The notes below the pieces were generated by a model that was given only the letters and a program-made list of their open reading frames with translations, did not search any database and was not told the origin of the DNA. A stretch of 64,000 nt of DNA from Amaurobius ferox (lineage: Eukaryota; Arthropoda; Arachnida; Araneae; Amaurobiidae): contig OX578140.1 of NCBI GenBank assembly GCA_951213105.1, positions 34,401,403 through 34,465,402 of the forward strand, read 5' to 3'. The position numbers and the translations under genes are program-made. Below, piece after piece: positions 34,808 to 46,480 of the stretch; position 1 is the stretch's first letter; every line of letters begins with the position of its first letter.

Positions 34808-35678
34808 ACTTTTCGGATATCGCCTAATGGCGGGAATTGTAATACGCAGAGGGTGACGTGTTTTTATGCCAAATTGAGGATCATAAATCAGATAGCTCAA
34901 TATGGCTATACACCGGAATTTTATAGCTAGGGCTATTTTTATGTGGAAACATTATAAGCGTTATCCAGATTGTAAGTTCGTGATTATAAGGGTTTTCTGA
35001 AATATCGGACGAACTTTTAATATTTACTTTAGTCATATGTGAAAGTGGTATAAAATCAAAGAGTTATGTGTTGTTCCATGGGAAGGTGTATTGCGTAGAG
35101 TTTGGACTATGGCGTATTTATGTGTCTATATATTTATAAGGTGATAATATTGTTTAAATGTCTTGTATCCAATATTTAAAAATAACTCTCTGACTGGAAT
35201 GTCTTTGGACTTGAATATATCGATTTATGAACATTAAACTATCACAAGTGAAGTAAATTCAAACATTAGGATTTTTATGGTGATAAAGAAGCCAATAGGT
35301 TTTGGTATCCAAAAAGGATTTTAATAATAATAACATGGATTTCAATAGTCTTGAATATATAGTTTTTAAAGTAATAATTAACCATGAGTGAAATGATTTC
35401 AAACATTAGTATATATATGGCGATGGAGTTGCCAATAGGTCTTGAGTCCATATTTAAAAATACAGACACTCTGACTAGTATTTCAAATATTAGTTTTGAA
35501 TAGAAGGGGTTTAAAAGGATTACATGACTAATTGTGAGGAAATTTTACACACAGGTTTTTATATGGAAATAATGCGGTTTATGGGTCTTATATCCAATTT
35601 TTAAAAATATCCTCTCAGACTGGGATTTCATTAGTCTTAAGTATTTTGTATTTTAAATTATTTGTTATATTTTTACAG
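34808..35678 (+). repeat. Penelope 3' untranslated region with about 140-bp tandem repeats
   Basis: From about 35161 the unit recurs with marker tcttgtatcc or its variants at 35161, 35301, 35441 and 35586 (spacing 140-145 bp). Each is followed by tttaaaaata-like and gactgg-like words, a gtcttgaatata word and an aaacattag-like word. The repeats are diverged. The 64-codon minus frame at 35275-35469 is a by-product. Confidence 0.75.
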
Positions 35679-36449
<771 letters not shown>

Positions 36450-36946
36450 CAGGGCAACATAAGATAAACTTTGGCATAATTATGGATAAAAAGGGAGCTA
36501 TTTATTGGCCAATGATCTCGAAGCTCAATAGTTTCAATCATAGTAGTTGAAAATAGCGTAATAAATTTTTTTGTATTTGTGATGTCATTAGCCCTCCTAA
36601 GTTGGAGGGGGTTACCCTCTGAGTGGGTACTTTGTTAAACTTGGTATCAATTAAAATATTTTTCAAGCCCTTTAAAATGAAGGTAATGTATTATAATTGT
36701 GATCGAGTGGACCAACTATACAGAGTATTTAATTCTTTTTCTTGCAAAATGTGTATTAAATAGAATCACAAGCTTCTTAAATATAGACTCTGGTATAAGA
36801 ACGTTGAACTAAGCCATATTCCAGTTACGTAATTTAAAATTTGAAACGGTTTTTGATATTCAGAATTTTCATGAAATATGTAGGCATTTAACATTAAATG
36901 ACCACTAGTCATTGAAAACGCGCAGAGCGCGGGAGACATAGCTAGT
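36450..36946 (+). mobile_element. Family C element with Helitron-like 3' end
   Basis: Similar to 56940-57423: shared cataattatggataaaaagg-like, caatgatctcgaagct, agtttcaatcat and ccctctgagtgggtac blocks. It ends with a GC hairpin gcgcagagcgc (36920-36930), an 11-nt spacer and CTAG followed by T (36942-36946), the standard 3' terminus of Helitrons. No Rep/helicase is present, so it is non-autonomous. Confidence 0.65.
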
Positions 36947-37347
36947 TGAAATATACCAACAGTACCACCGATACAGGATTTAAGACAAAATAACTCAGAG
37001 TTTATAAATATTATTCCTAGAATAATTTAAAACTCGCTTTCCTGCTATTTGTTGGAAGGTATATATTGTAAATACTTGAATAGTATGAGCAAAACAGAAT
37101 TGAGGATGTTGAAAAAGTAGAAAATATTTATTATTTATTTCGTTACATATTTTATCGAGTCTATTGAAAGTGCATTTGAAATAATAGAGTTTATATCACA
37201 GTAAATATGGGCTTCAAATATTAAAATGCATTTTTATTGTAGCTTTTTTACAAAATTTTAGTTTATTTTGAAATTTATGTATTCCACGTAAGCAGCAGAG
37301 ACCATGAAAATAAAAAAATATATATATAATTTTTATAAGTAATATTA
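36947..37347. other. AT-rich non-coding stretch
   Basis: No feature recognised. Confidence 0.4.
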
Positions 37348-37538
37348 TACAAGGTAGGATCAAAAAGTGCGGAGACCGTACTGATATCTCCAACCCTGAT
37401 TGGAGGAGAGGGGAACTACTTTACCGTGGCGTAGAGACACGTGTGACGCGTGATGTGAAAAGGAAGAAGCAAGTCCGCAGTGTAGGGTTTTCCAGACAAT
37501 GCGTCTCAGTGAACTGTAGTCATTCGCGTTCGTTGAAA

Positions 37539-37631
37539 ATGGAAATAGTGTTTGAAGAACAACGTTCGGATATCAAATTCTGCCAGAGGTTGGGGCAATC
37601 GCCTGACAAATACATGACAATCGCCGACTGA
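37539..37631 (+). pseudogene. Mariner transposase N-terminal fragment, plus arm
   Basis: Reads MEIVFEEQRSDIKFCQRLGQ then SPDKYM before a stop. FEEQR...KFCQRLG.SP is the start of the mariner helix-turn-helix region. Truncated at the palindrome centre. Confidence 0.75.
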
Positions 37632-37727
37632 AACATTGCACCTGCTGCACAGGTGCAATGTTTCAGTCGGCGATTTCCTCAAGCGCTGACAGAATTTGTT
37701 ATTCGCACGTTGTTCTTCAAACACCAT
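37630..37727 (-). pseudogene. Mariner transposase N-terminal fragment, minus arm
   Basis: Reads MVFEEQRANNKFCQRLRKSP then TETLHLC and continues across the palindrome centre into unrelated sequence. It keeps the KSPTET motif that the plus arm has lost. Confidence 0.75.
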
Positions 37728-37913
37728 TTTCACTTTCGACGAACGTGAACGACTACAGTTCACTAACATGCATTGTCTGGAAAAACACCTGCTTATTTCT
37801 TTTCACATCTCGGGTCACAAGTGACTCTACGCCACGGTAAAATATTTCCCCTCTCTTCCAATCAGGGTTGGAGATATCAGCACAGTCTAAGAACTTCTTG
37901 ATCCTAACTTGTA

Positions 37914-38185
37914 TATAAACCGTTCAAGAATTATACAGGAAACTTGGAAATACCTTAAGCACCCTCAATAAATTTGTAAGAAAAGGTCCATGAGTGTGCA
38001 CGATATTTTGAACTATTTTACGTTATCTCTTTTATTTTGGCAAAGGTTTTTCTAACTAATATACTGTGTTTAGCCAATTCTTCAGACAGTATAAAAGTGG
38101 TGCGATTGTATCTTCTGGTACCATTTAACTGCTTTCATTTTGGCATAAGTTGATCTAATTTCATATTTTTGAAAATTAGTTTACA
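37914..38185. other. AT-rich non-coding stretch
   Basis: No feature recognised. Confidence 0.35.
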
Positions 38186-38364
38186 AACGGGCCAATATGT
38201 TTTAATCTTCAGATATGCTTATGAAGATAATTTTGTGTAGCGAGAAAAGATGTTGTTATACTTTCTTAGGAGGATAAAATTAAATATTTTTACGGAATAT
38301 TTTGAATGCTAAAAGAGTTTTACATATTTTAAATCAAGAACAACGTCGGGTATATCAGCTATAA
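38186..38364 (+). mobile_element. Helitron-like unit D1 (3' part)
   Basis: Shares cttcagatatgcttatgaag, aattttgtgtagcgagaa and ttaggaggataaaattaaat with 59316-59503, and in inverted form with 50714-50900. It ends at cgtcgggtatatcagctata, matching the CTAG-type end at 50713. The 5' end is not defined. Confidence 0.6.
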
Positions 38365-38572
38365 TCTATATAAATAAAATTGTAAGTTGCGATTTTATAT
38401 GCCTGTCTATAGTGTTTTATGTCAGCACAAAAGAACTCGTCTCTTTCCTTTTTGTTGAAATGATAATAAAATTTCGAAAAGAATAACCCCAATATTAAAA
38501 GTTCACTACGAATTGTGAATTATAAATTTCCTTTTATTGTGTTTTCCTTACGGAAAACGAGTATACTGCTAT
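38365..38572 (+). mobile_element. Helitron-like unit D2, short non-autonomous copy
   Basis: Begins with TC in tctatataaataaaattg immediately after unit D1. It ends with the hairpin ttttccttacggaaaa (38542-38557) and a short spacer to ctgctat. This is the Helitron layout (5' TC, 3' hairpin, near-CTRR end) in about 208 bp. The same D1-D2 junction is found at 59503/59504. Confidence 0.6.
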
Positions 38573-39442
38573 ATGATAAACATAGTAAAGTATTTTTTTA
38601 AATTATTTATTTTTCGTTTTTTTCCTGTGCTCTGCGTTTTTATATACACATTTCTACAATTCTTATTGGATATGTTTTTGCCCCTTGGCTAACAGCACTA
38701 TGCAAATTTTAGTTCGTTTATGGCTTTGAATACATTTCTTATGTAATGGTGCTCTTTCTGAAGTGCATTTGACGCATGGAAGCGATAAAGGTGCTTTTAT
38801 CTTCTGTTTTAACGATCTAAATGGTGTAATTAAAATTATTATATTTCAGTTGCTTTTATCTATTCGTTGTTTGTAATGAAAATGCTTGTATACGCTGCCC
38901 TACCTACAAACTTTTTAATTATTCTTTAGATGTGTCGTTTCTTAATTATTGATTTTCTGCCAATAAGTAAAATAATTATTATCCAATCACGATAAAAAAT
39001 GATGGATTTCATTCCATCATTATTTATGATAATGAAATATGATAAACGACTGTGGAATGAAGTGATGAATCTGTGATCATTCCTTATTCCTATCAGCTCT
39101 GTCGGATTGCCCTTGAGATCTAAATGCTAGTAGTTAAAGTATGTCATTGAAAATGGACTTTATGTTGGCTTTAAAGTGATAATATAAAGCCTTCCAAATG
39201 AAATGTATATCATGTGAATAAAGTAAATAATGGAACAACAGAAGGGAAATTAGTAGGGATATATTCAAACCAAGGAATCTCAACCCCAAATTTGGACATT
39301 TGGGCGACAATAATGCTTGCGTCTCCTTAGCCAAGATCGGATAATCACTGTTCTCGACATGCATTAATTAACGCTTTCACAACCAGTTTTATATCGGTAA
39401 AACTGTTGAAAAATATTGAAAAAATAACATTTTTCCCAAATG
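38573..39442. other. Non-coding stretch
   Basis: Contains a perfect 9-bp hairpin (38998-39006 with 39013-39021, loop tttcat). No gene supported. Confidence 0.4.
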
Positions 39443-39657
39443 TACACACACACACACACACACATTCACACACACCCTCACACACACACACACATACCTT
39501 CACACACACCATCACACACATATACCTTCACACACATCCTCACACACATACACACACATACCCACACCCTCACACACACACACACGCACATATCTTCACA
39601 GACACCCTCACACACGCACTCATACGCATACCCTCACACACACACACACACACACAG
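39443..39657. repeat. (CA)n-rich microsatellite with interspersed ccctcacac/ttcacac units
   Basis: About 215 bp of CA repeats with regular cttcacacac and ccctcacaca variants, giving a longer-range irregular pattern. The THTHTH open frames are artefacts. Confidence 0.96.
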
Positions 39658-40355
39658 TTATAGCAATGTGGCCGGGTGACATAAAATGTCTCCGACAAAC
39701 ATTTTATGTTAGTCCCTTTCTATGTATGGGGCTAAAACGGTCTCTACTGTTTCTGAATTCGAAGTCAAAATGCTTCTACCGGAGAAATCTAAAACCCTTA
39801 CTTTAAGGCGTATCGTCCCAACTGTTCATCCAATCGCTTGCACCGTGCTGACGAGCAGCAGTAACCACGAAACCATGGTCCACGTGTGGTGATGGACGAT
39901 CAATTGAACACTTCCTTGATTTTAATATAAAAGTATATTTGGGCATAGCCGGAACTCGTTTGATTGGGGCGAAATGTTTTTTTTTTACTTTTTTAACCAC
40001 ACTGTGCTTATAAATATTAGAACTTGAAATAACATCACATTTTCCATATGACGTAAATTAATCTATTCAGGCATTTCAGGAAGACTACAAAAATGCTAAG
40101 TAAAAATGCTTTTATAACCGTTGAATATTTTTCAAAGGATTAATAGTAAGTCTTTACATATCTTTATATACTTTAGAAATGTTTTAGAATATGAATTCAT
40201 ATAAAGTTTTAGGACAAAGTTAATTTCCTAAGGGAATCAAAATGTAAGCAATGTGATTTGTTCAAATCCGAAATGATAGTAAACAAAATGCACATAATAG
40301 TGTTCTATATGAAAAAAATGACACACGCCGAACTGTAAATACGTTGTTATAGATA
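39658..40355. other. Non-coding stretch
   Basis: acataaaatgt and acattttatgt form a small inverted repeat near 39679-39710. No gene recognised. Confidence 0.4.
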
Positions 40356-41593
40356 AACAAGAAATATTAATCATGCATTAAGCATTGATTATGAAATACT
40401 TTCAAACTGAAATTCAATACGCTAAATTATATCACATCTCTAAAGTGAGATACATTCAGCAGTGATATTTTTTTAATTATCTTAGAACTATAATAATATA
40501 TTTTACTTGTAAACTTAAAACTTCATCGAAAAAAATTAACTTTATTCAAATGACGTCATCGAAATATAAATCGTCTAGTTTTCTATGTAAAAGCAGTGAA
40601 TATTTCATTCATACACTTTTATTCCAAAGATAAATAATTTTACGTGAAAAAAATCGAGCAATTTTTATACAACTCATTATACAATCACTTGTTTACATTC
40701 TCATAAATTGTCACAGTACTACAATAATTTATTTTACTTGAAAACTTAAAACCATGGAGGTAAAATTGCGTTCTAACTCCATGCTTAAAACTTCATAGAA
40801 AAAGGCAATGCTATAAAATCGCCTACTTCTCTATGTAAAATCTATGAATATTTCATTCATATCACCTATATTCCAGACTCTAGAGCTAAATAAATTTGCG
40901 TTCAAAAAACTCACCAATTCTTATACAACTCATCTGACAGCTTGATCTGTTTACATTTTGCATACAATAAAATTGGGTTTCGTAGTAGAAATAATCAAAG
41001 TTTGATGATCATTTAAACTAAAAAATATTGTAGATGAGTTGGAGCAGACTATAGATGCACAAAAAGTACGCAAAAATAAAGCGATTTTCTGACGAATATA
41101 ACACAAAATGTAAATGTGAAAGAACTTTTAAAATCATGATTTTCACTCTGGGAAAAAATATGGATTCCATATTTTATTCCGAAGTGGATCACGCGATTTT
41201 TTCATATTATATGGGTATAGTTATTATTTTAATTTTATTTAAAAACTTATCGAATATATTTTGCTGACATTTTTTATATATTTCATGGGATAACTTGAAC
41301 ATTTCCTAAAACTTTCGAAGCAGTTTGTGAATTTAAAGTTCGCCTAAAAATTTTTTGGAAAATTTGGTCCCATATGGTTCAATGTATTTCATTTTGTCAA
41401 CCCGAGTTCAATCGAAAACTAATTGGGGGATATCATTCATTAACATTCCCATATGTTCCACAGATAGTCTCATCAGCATACTAAAATTTCATTTTGATAA
41501 AGTTATTTTTACGGCAGTTATCGTGCAAACGGACGGACAGACTGACAGACTGAACAAAGTCTTAAACACTTTTCAACTATGTTGTACAGTGTT
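40356..41593 (-). mobile_element. Dispersed family A element, copy 4
   Basis: Minus-strand copy from the aacaagaaatattaatcatg terminus to ttcaactatgttgtacagtg. The internal repeat (tgaaaacttaaaac-type units) occurs twice. The frames at 41055, 41355 and 41518 fall in or beside it and are not genes. Confidence 0.8.
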
Positions 41594-42774
41594 AAAAAGC
41601 AATTTTTTACACTTTTTATTTTTTTTCTCGTTACTATTTTTCTTAAAATTATGGAAGTTAAAGAACCCGTTACTATTTTTTTAAATTTAAAGAAGCCAAA
41701 AAATTTATTACTATTTGTCTTGAATTTAAGTACGAAGCATATTTTGTTCAGTAAGTATATCAACAAATATGTAACACTGCATGTAAAAGTTCTCCAATTA
41801 CCATCTGAGAAAAAGTATAGATTTCTGCTCATAGATGGCGCTGTTTTGTAAGGAATGTTAAAACCCCTTTAAAGGGACTTTTAAAATATGTAATAGGGAG
41901 GAAATTTTATTGATATTTGTTTAATCTCTTTATTATTATATTGTATTTGTAAAAAATTACAAATGAGAAGACGGATATTGTTTATTTAATTTAAACAGGT
42001 AATCATTGTCAATCTAATGTTATTGGTCAAAAGAACTAAGTATTTAAATAGCTAATTTTAAATTTATTTTAAAATATAATAAATACGTTATGGTTTCTCT
42101 TTTACAAAGCAACTGAAATCCCTTTACAGTTACTAAAGGAAAACAGTATTAACTGTACAATCGTAGTCTTAAGTGACTTTCTTAAATTTGAATATTGGGT
42201 AACATCTGTGTGTAAAAAATTTGTTTAACGAATTTTTTAATTTTTACACTTAAGATTGTTGCTATTTTCCATAAAATGCATCTATCTCTTGAGGCATGAG
42301 TAAAGATACTATTACGGTTAAAGTCATGAAAGTTAAACATACGTAAATATTAAGCAAACATTTGAAATTGCAGCATCCATGGACCTGTTTCGCGCTTAAC
42401 GTTTGCTTGTCAACACGGAATAGCCTATATCTGTAATGACAGGAAGAAAAACATTGCTGTGTCAAAATGTGTCAAAATTTTGAATATCTCTGTAGGAACT
42501 GAAGTTCAGTTCTACCATATAGCCAGAAAAAGCTTCAACATTTTGATTAGTCTAGTCGGTTCGAACCCAGCTCAGTTCACAGGGGTTCCCAAAATTGGAA
42601 CTGTGTTCCTATTGCAGATAACATAATCTATGAACGGATTAGCAAATTTATGGCATATACAAGTTTTATTACTGCCATTGAAAATATCAGTTACTCCATG
42701 CGAACGAGCGGAAAATATGCTCAAAACCAATCCCTTGATTTTGAGTTTACGTAGTATTGAAAGTGTATTGTATT
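41594..42774. other. AT-rich non-coding stretch
   Basis: No supported gene. A B-box-like ggttcgaaccc at 42559-42569 has no matching A box upstream. Confidence 0.4.
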
Positions 42775-42885
42775 CACGAACACTTCCGATTTCGAGATTT
42801 TGACGCCAATACATACGTATTATAAGACCTTCTGAACACATTTTGACTATTTTTAGAGTCATGTCCATCTGTCGGTCAGTGGTCG
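42775..42885 (+). repeat. Family C head fragment
   Basis: ccgatttcgagattttgacg, ttttgactatttttagagt and tgtccatctgtcggtcagt match the region 56685-56790. Confidence 0.6.
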
Positions 42886-43090
42886 AATTCTCATAATAAA
42901 TATAAAACGTTAGACATATTTGTTCTTTAATTTAAAACGGCTTTTTATATTCAAAACTTTTATTAAGTGTGTAGGTGTTACATTATGAATATAAATCTAG
43001 TTCATTCAAATTACCAGTATAGTCAGATACCTATGTTAGTGTCCTATATTGTGCGAATATTCCCTGTTTGTATGTCAACACCCAAATTCG

Positions 43091-43117
43091 AATATATATA
43101 TATGTATATATATATAT
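43091..43117. repeat. Short (TA)n microsatellite
   Basis: TA array with one tgta interruption. Confidence 0.9.
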
Positions 43118-43313
43118 CAGATTATACGCTCTCATATAGAGCTTAGAACCAAACTTAACGGAGAATGCACAGCCTACCAGCATACTACGAGTATAATGTA
43201 CCTAAATTAATATTCTGTTCACATATAGATTTAGCGAGTTTCGCCTTAGGAAATCAGATAAAGATTTGATCCGCCAAGTTCCAGTAACTGAAATTGCGCT
43301 TAGTGAAACGTAT

Positions 43314-43888
43314 TGAGGACCGATTTACAATGTTTTGTAAATCCTTGTATACATTAATAATTGTGTAAAAGTGTCTAAGGTAAGATTACTTTTACAAATA
43401 AAGCATTTATGAAGCTATGGGAAAACAATGACATAAATAATAAATTTCATATGACTCGATAACGCTTAATTTCAATTGAATATTTGAGGACTGATAATTG
43501 AGGACCGATTGTCAATAATTAACCATACTTGAGGACTGACAATTGAGGAATGGTTTCCAATAATTAACCATAATTGATGACCGATAATTGAAGGACCGGT
43601 TTTCAATAATTAATCGGAATTGAGGACCGATAATTTAGGACTGATTTCCAATAATTAACCATAATTGAAGACCGATAATTGAGGACCCATTTCCAATAAT
43701 TATCTATAAATTAGGACCGGTTTCCTATGTTGTGAAAATCGTTGTTTAAATTAATAATTGTGTAAAAATGCCTAAGATAAGACTACTATTACAGATAAAC
43801 TCGTATCTTCGTGGCTGTAGGCAATCAATGACACAAACAATAAATTTCTCATGAGTCGATATCGCTTAAAATCTATTGGATAGTTGTT
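43314..43888 (+). repeat. 45-bp minisatellite between two direct flank repeats
   Basis: The aataatt core falls at 43514, 43559, 43605, 43650 and 43695, giving a 45-46 bp period with gaggaccgataattgagg as the main word. About 170 bp on each side (43314-43487 and 43711-43888) are diverged direct copies sharing aataattgtgtaaaa, agataagactac-like and ataaatttc words. The whole unit thus looks like a larger repeat with an expanded core. A related segment is near 51960-52085. Confidence 0.85.
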
Positions 43889-44887
43889 GCCACTAATTAA
43901 AATAATAATGCGAAACTTCGTGGAAATAGCTTATTTTGAGATAGATAGCTCTCCTTGTTGAAAAGCGAAATTGCAATATCTCGAGAATGAATCGTGACAA
44001 AATGAATGAATCTTCGTGTCCGGAAAAGTGAGCTTCTTTTTTTATTGTCCGGACACTTCGCAAATCCATAAGGTTCTAACATTTATTGATTGAAATAATA
44101 GTACCAAATTCCATTCAAACTCACTGACACACTCACAGACATTGTAAAAGTGGTGGATTCTTGGTCAGAGAAACGTGTAAATACATCAAACTCTGAAAAC
44201 CGATTTCTTGGCATCAGAACCCCTTTATGTATGCCATGTATTGCAGAGAAAGTAGAAATTTTCAGAAAGCAAATTCCCAATTCCAACGATTGGTCTATAA
44301 GATCTTTGGTGATTCGCAGAATTTTTCCTGGGGTTTACGAGGAAAAAATAATTGTTGGCTGTTGTATTGTATAAATTGGTTTGTCAACAGAAATGCATAC
44401 CAATTGGAAAATTCCGTAATATTACTCAAAGAGTAAGCCCCATAATTTTGTAAAATATTACCTTTCACCCGCCAGCCTACAGCGTTTGCGCTTCCTCCAT
44501 TTACAAACCCATGAGAACCATGCACCTCACCAAATCAATATTACTAACCACTCCCTATCGAACCATATATGCTATACTACCCTTTACAGGACAAAAATAA
44601 TTTGAGAGACCCTAAACTCTCTAACAAAGCGTACCTGTTTTATAAATAGTGAAACTCATTATCAGTATTTCATTCAGGACTTTTTGGCCGGCGAATGAAA
44701 CTTTAGGGGGGGAGTTTTCTATTTGCCCTGTATAAATACATATAAATGCTGTCACATACATAGAAACTAGGTTAACATGAAATGCCACCGGGGTCAAAGT
44801 TTCCCGGATGTATGCTTGAAAGAAACACTGATCACTATATTTCGAATCAAGCATATTAATTTCCCATCACCCAACGCGACAGTGAAA
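43889..44887. other. Non-coding stretch
   Basis: Several overlapping 60-77 codon frames on both strands (44083-44525) show no recognisable domain. No gene supported. Confidence 0.35.
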
Positions 44888-45085
44888 ATGAAAGAAATAG
44901 AAATTTATTTTCGAAAATATTCAGTTTTCATCGGTTTACAGTCATTTTCATTAATTAACGTCATTTTTGTGAATTTTGCAGCAGTTTTGTAAATTCGGTG
45001 GCAGTTTTAAAAGGCACCAAATTTGGCGAAATTCACAAAATTTATCGCCAAGGTCACTAGTATTTTCACCAAGTATCGCAGGCAA
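44888..45085 (-). repeat. Family B fragment, minus strand
   Basis: Contains gtcattttcattaattaacg, ttggcgaaattcac and atcgccaaggtcac, matching the tcgccaa block of the family B copy at 18726. Confidence 0.5.
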
Positions 45086-46000
45086 ACAAAAAAGGAGGAC
45101 GGTGAGAAGGCTATTCTTATATAGTATATGATATAACTTTTAGATGAAGTGTATCAGCGTCACAAATCATCTTTATCTATTTTTTTACAAACTAAACAAA
45201 TGTGTAGAATATCAGCAAATGAATATTATGTGGTCAAAATAATTCTACGGATAAAATTTTGTTGCGAAAGTAATTTTACGGCACTTCTCTGTTGAAATTG
45301 TTCTTCAGTATCTTGAAAGATGCATTATAAGTAATCTACCATATAAAATGGATGTATTTAAAAATTGCCTAATAAAAATATCTTCTGAAATACGTAATTG
45401 ACTTCGATGGAATGTTAATTGCACGATAACTTTATATTCAGAAACTGTTTCAACATGCCTATCTCTTAGACCAATGCCCGAACAACCAAAGTATAAAAAG
45501 AAATCTATCTGTCTGCTATGACCATTTCCGAAAACAGGTTTACGAATTTTAATATTTTTAGTGTCTGTTTTTTGAAATTGGGTGTATATTTTCTGTTCAG
45601 TATTTTCAAAATTTGACAATTGGAACAGTCGCCAAAGAGTAATCTTATTAAATGATGTATATGTGTGTAGCAAAAAATCGAAGCTTTAAACACCAACAAA
45701 AGTTGATACAGAAGTACTTTAGGACCTGCGAGATTGTGGCTCATCGAGATTTTGTTTTAAATTCCGATAAACGTTCTTGTTTATTTATATTTCAGCACGA
45801 TTTTGATCGAATTCCAAATAAATCATCTTCTTAATGATGAAAAATATTCCATCTTGACGCCGTTGGAAAGATTGAAGAACATTTTTTCTAACGATTTTTA
45901 AATCGAGTCCTTAGGACAATTGTTTATTGATAATTAAATGTGAGACCAGAAATATATCTCATACTTGCTTTGGTGAGACAGTTTTATGTACATTATTTAT
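45086..46000. other. Non-coding stretch with an unrecognised 122-codon frame
   Basis: The minus frame at 45305-45673 overlaps a second one at 45505-45744 in another phase. Neither has a recognisable domain or codon signature, so I treat them as chance. Confidence 0.3.
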
Positions 46001-46480
46001 TGTGTCTCAAACGTCAAACAATACATCCAGTCTGAAGGACGCCAAGGTTTACGACACGTGAACCCAGAGGTCAGAAAACCACAAATTTAGGGGCGTCAAG
46101 ACAGAGGGGGGCCGAGCGAACTCTTACGAAAATGTGAAGTAACGACATTGGATGAAAAGCCAAGCCAATGGAGAAGGTGTTTGTTGCGTCACCCTGAATG
46201 CTGCAAATCAGGGAAAAGGGGGAGTGACAGTCCCGTGGCAAAAAAGCCACAACCTTTGACTTGATAACGACACTTGTGGAATAACAGTTTGACATTACAA
46301 ATAGAAGCACGAGGACTTGGTTAATGAGAATGACACTTGTTGATATATACTCGTGCGACATGATGATATAACGATGATGATACTCAATTAAAGATATATA
46401 CGTGTGACTTGGCGAATACAGATATGACTACGAGAATGAAATAAATGCGAGTGTTTGAGTCAGCAGTACAATATGATCGA
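46001..46480. other. Locally GC-richer segment, unidentified
   Basis: About 46020-46260 is visibly richer in G and C (for example acagaggggggccgagcgaa). It overlaps a 96-codon minus-strand frame (46071-46361) with no recognised domain. It could be retroelement non-coding DNA or a host exon; undecided. Confidence 0.25.

Larger units (their letters stand above)
37348..37913. mobile_element. Palindromic mariner-like element
   Basis: About 566 bp in which the two halves are inverted copies of each other. The ends are tacaaggtaggatcaa and the complement of tacaagttaggatcaa, next to TA dinucleotides as in Tc1/mariner insertions. Each arm holds the mariner 5' region and the first 30-40 codons of transposase. 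The centre is a perfect 25-bp stem (37620-37644 with 37650-37674) around a 5-nt loop. The outer arms have diverged more than the centre, so the palindrome is not brand new. It cannot make active transposase. Confidence 0.85.

Noticed and set aside
39406..39679. Histidine/threonine-rich open frames
   Set aside because: Pure translation of a CA microsatellite.
41355..41684. A 109-codon gene resembling the frame at 8796-9035
   Set aside because: The resemblance is because both overlap family A transposon copies, which show indels out of frame between copies.
42555..42575. tRNA B box in isolation
   Set aside because: No A box or cloverleaf upstream within tRNA distance on either strand.
45305..45744. 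Two overlapping minus-strand genes
   Set aside because: Different phases over the same bases, no recognisable domains, length compatible with chance in AT-rich DNA.
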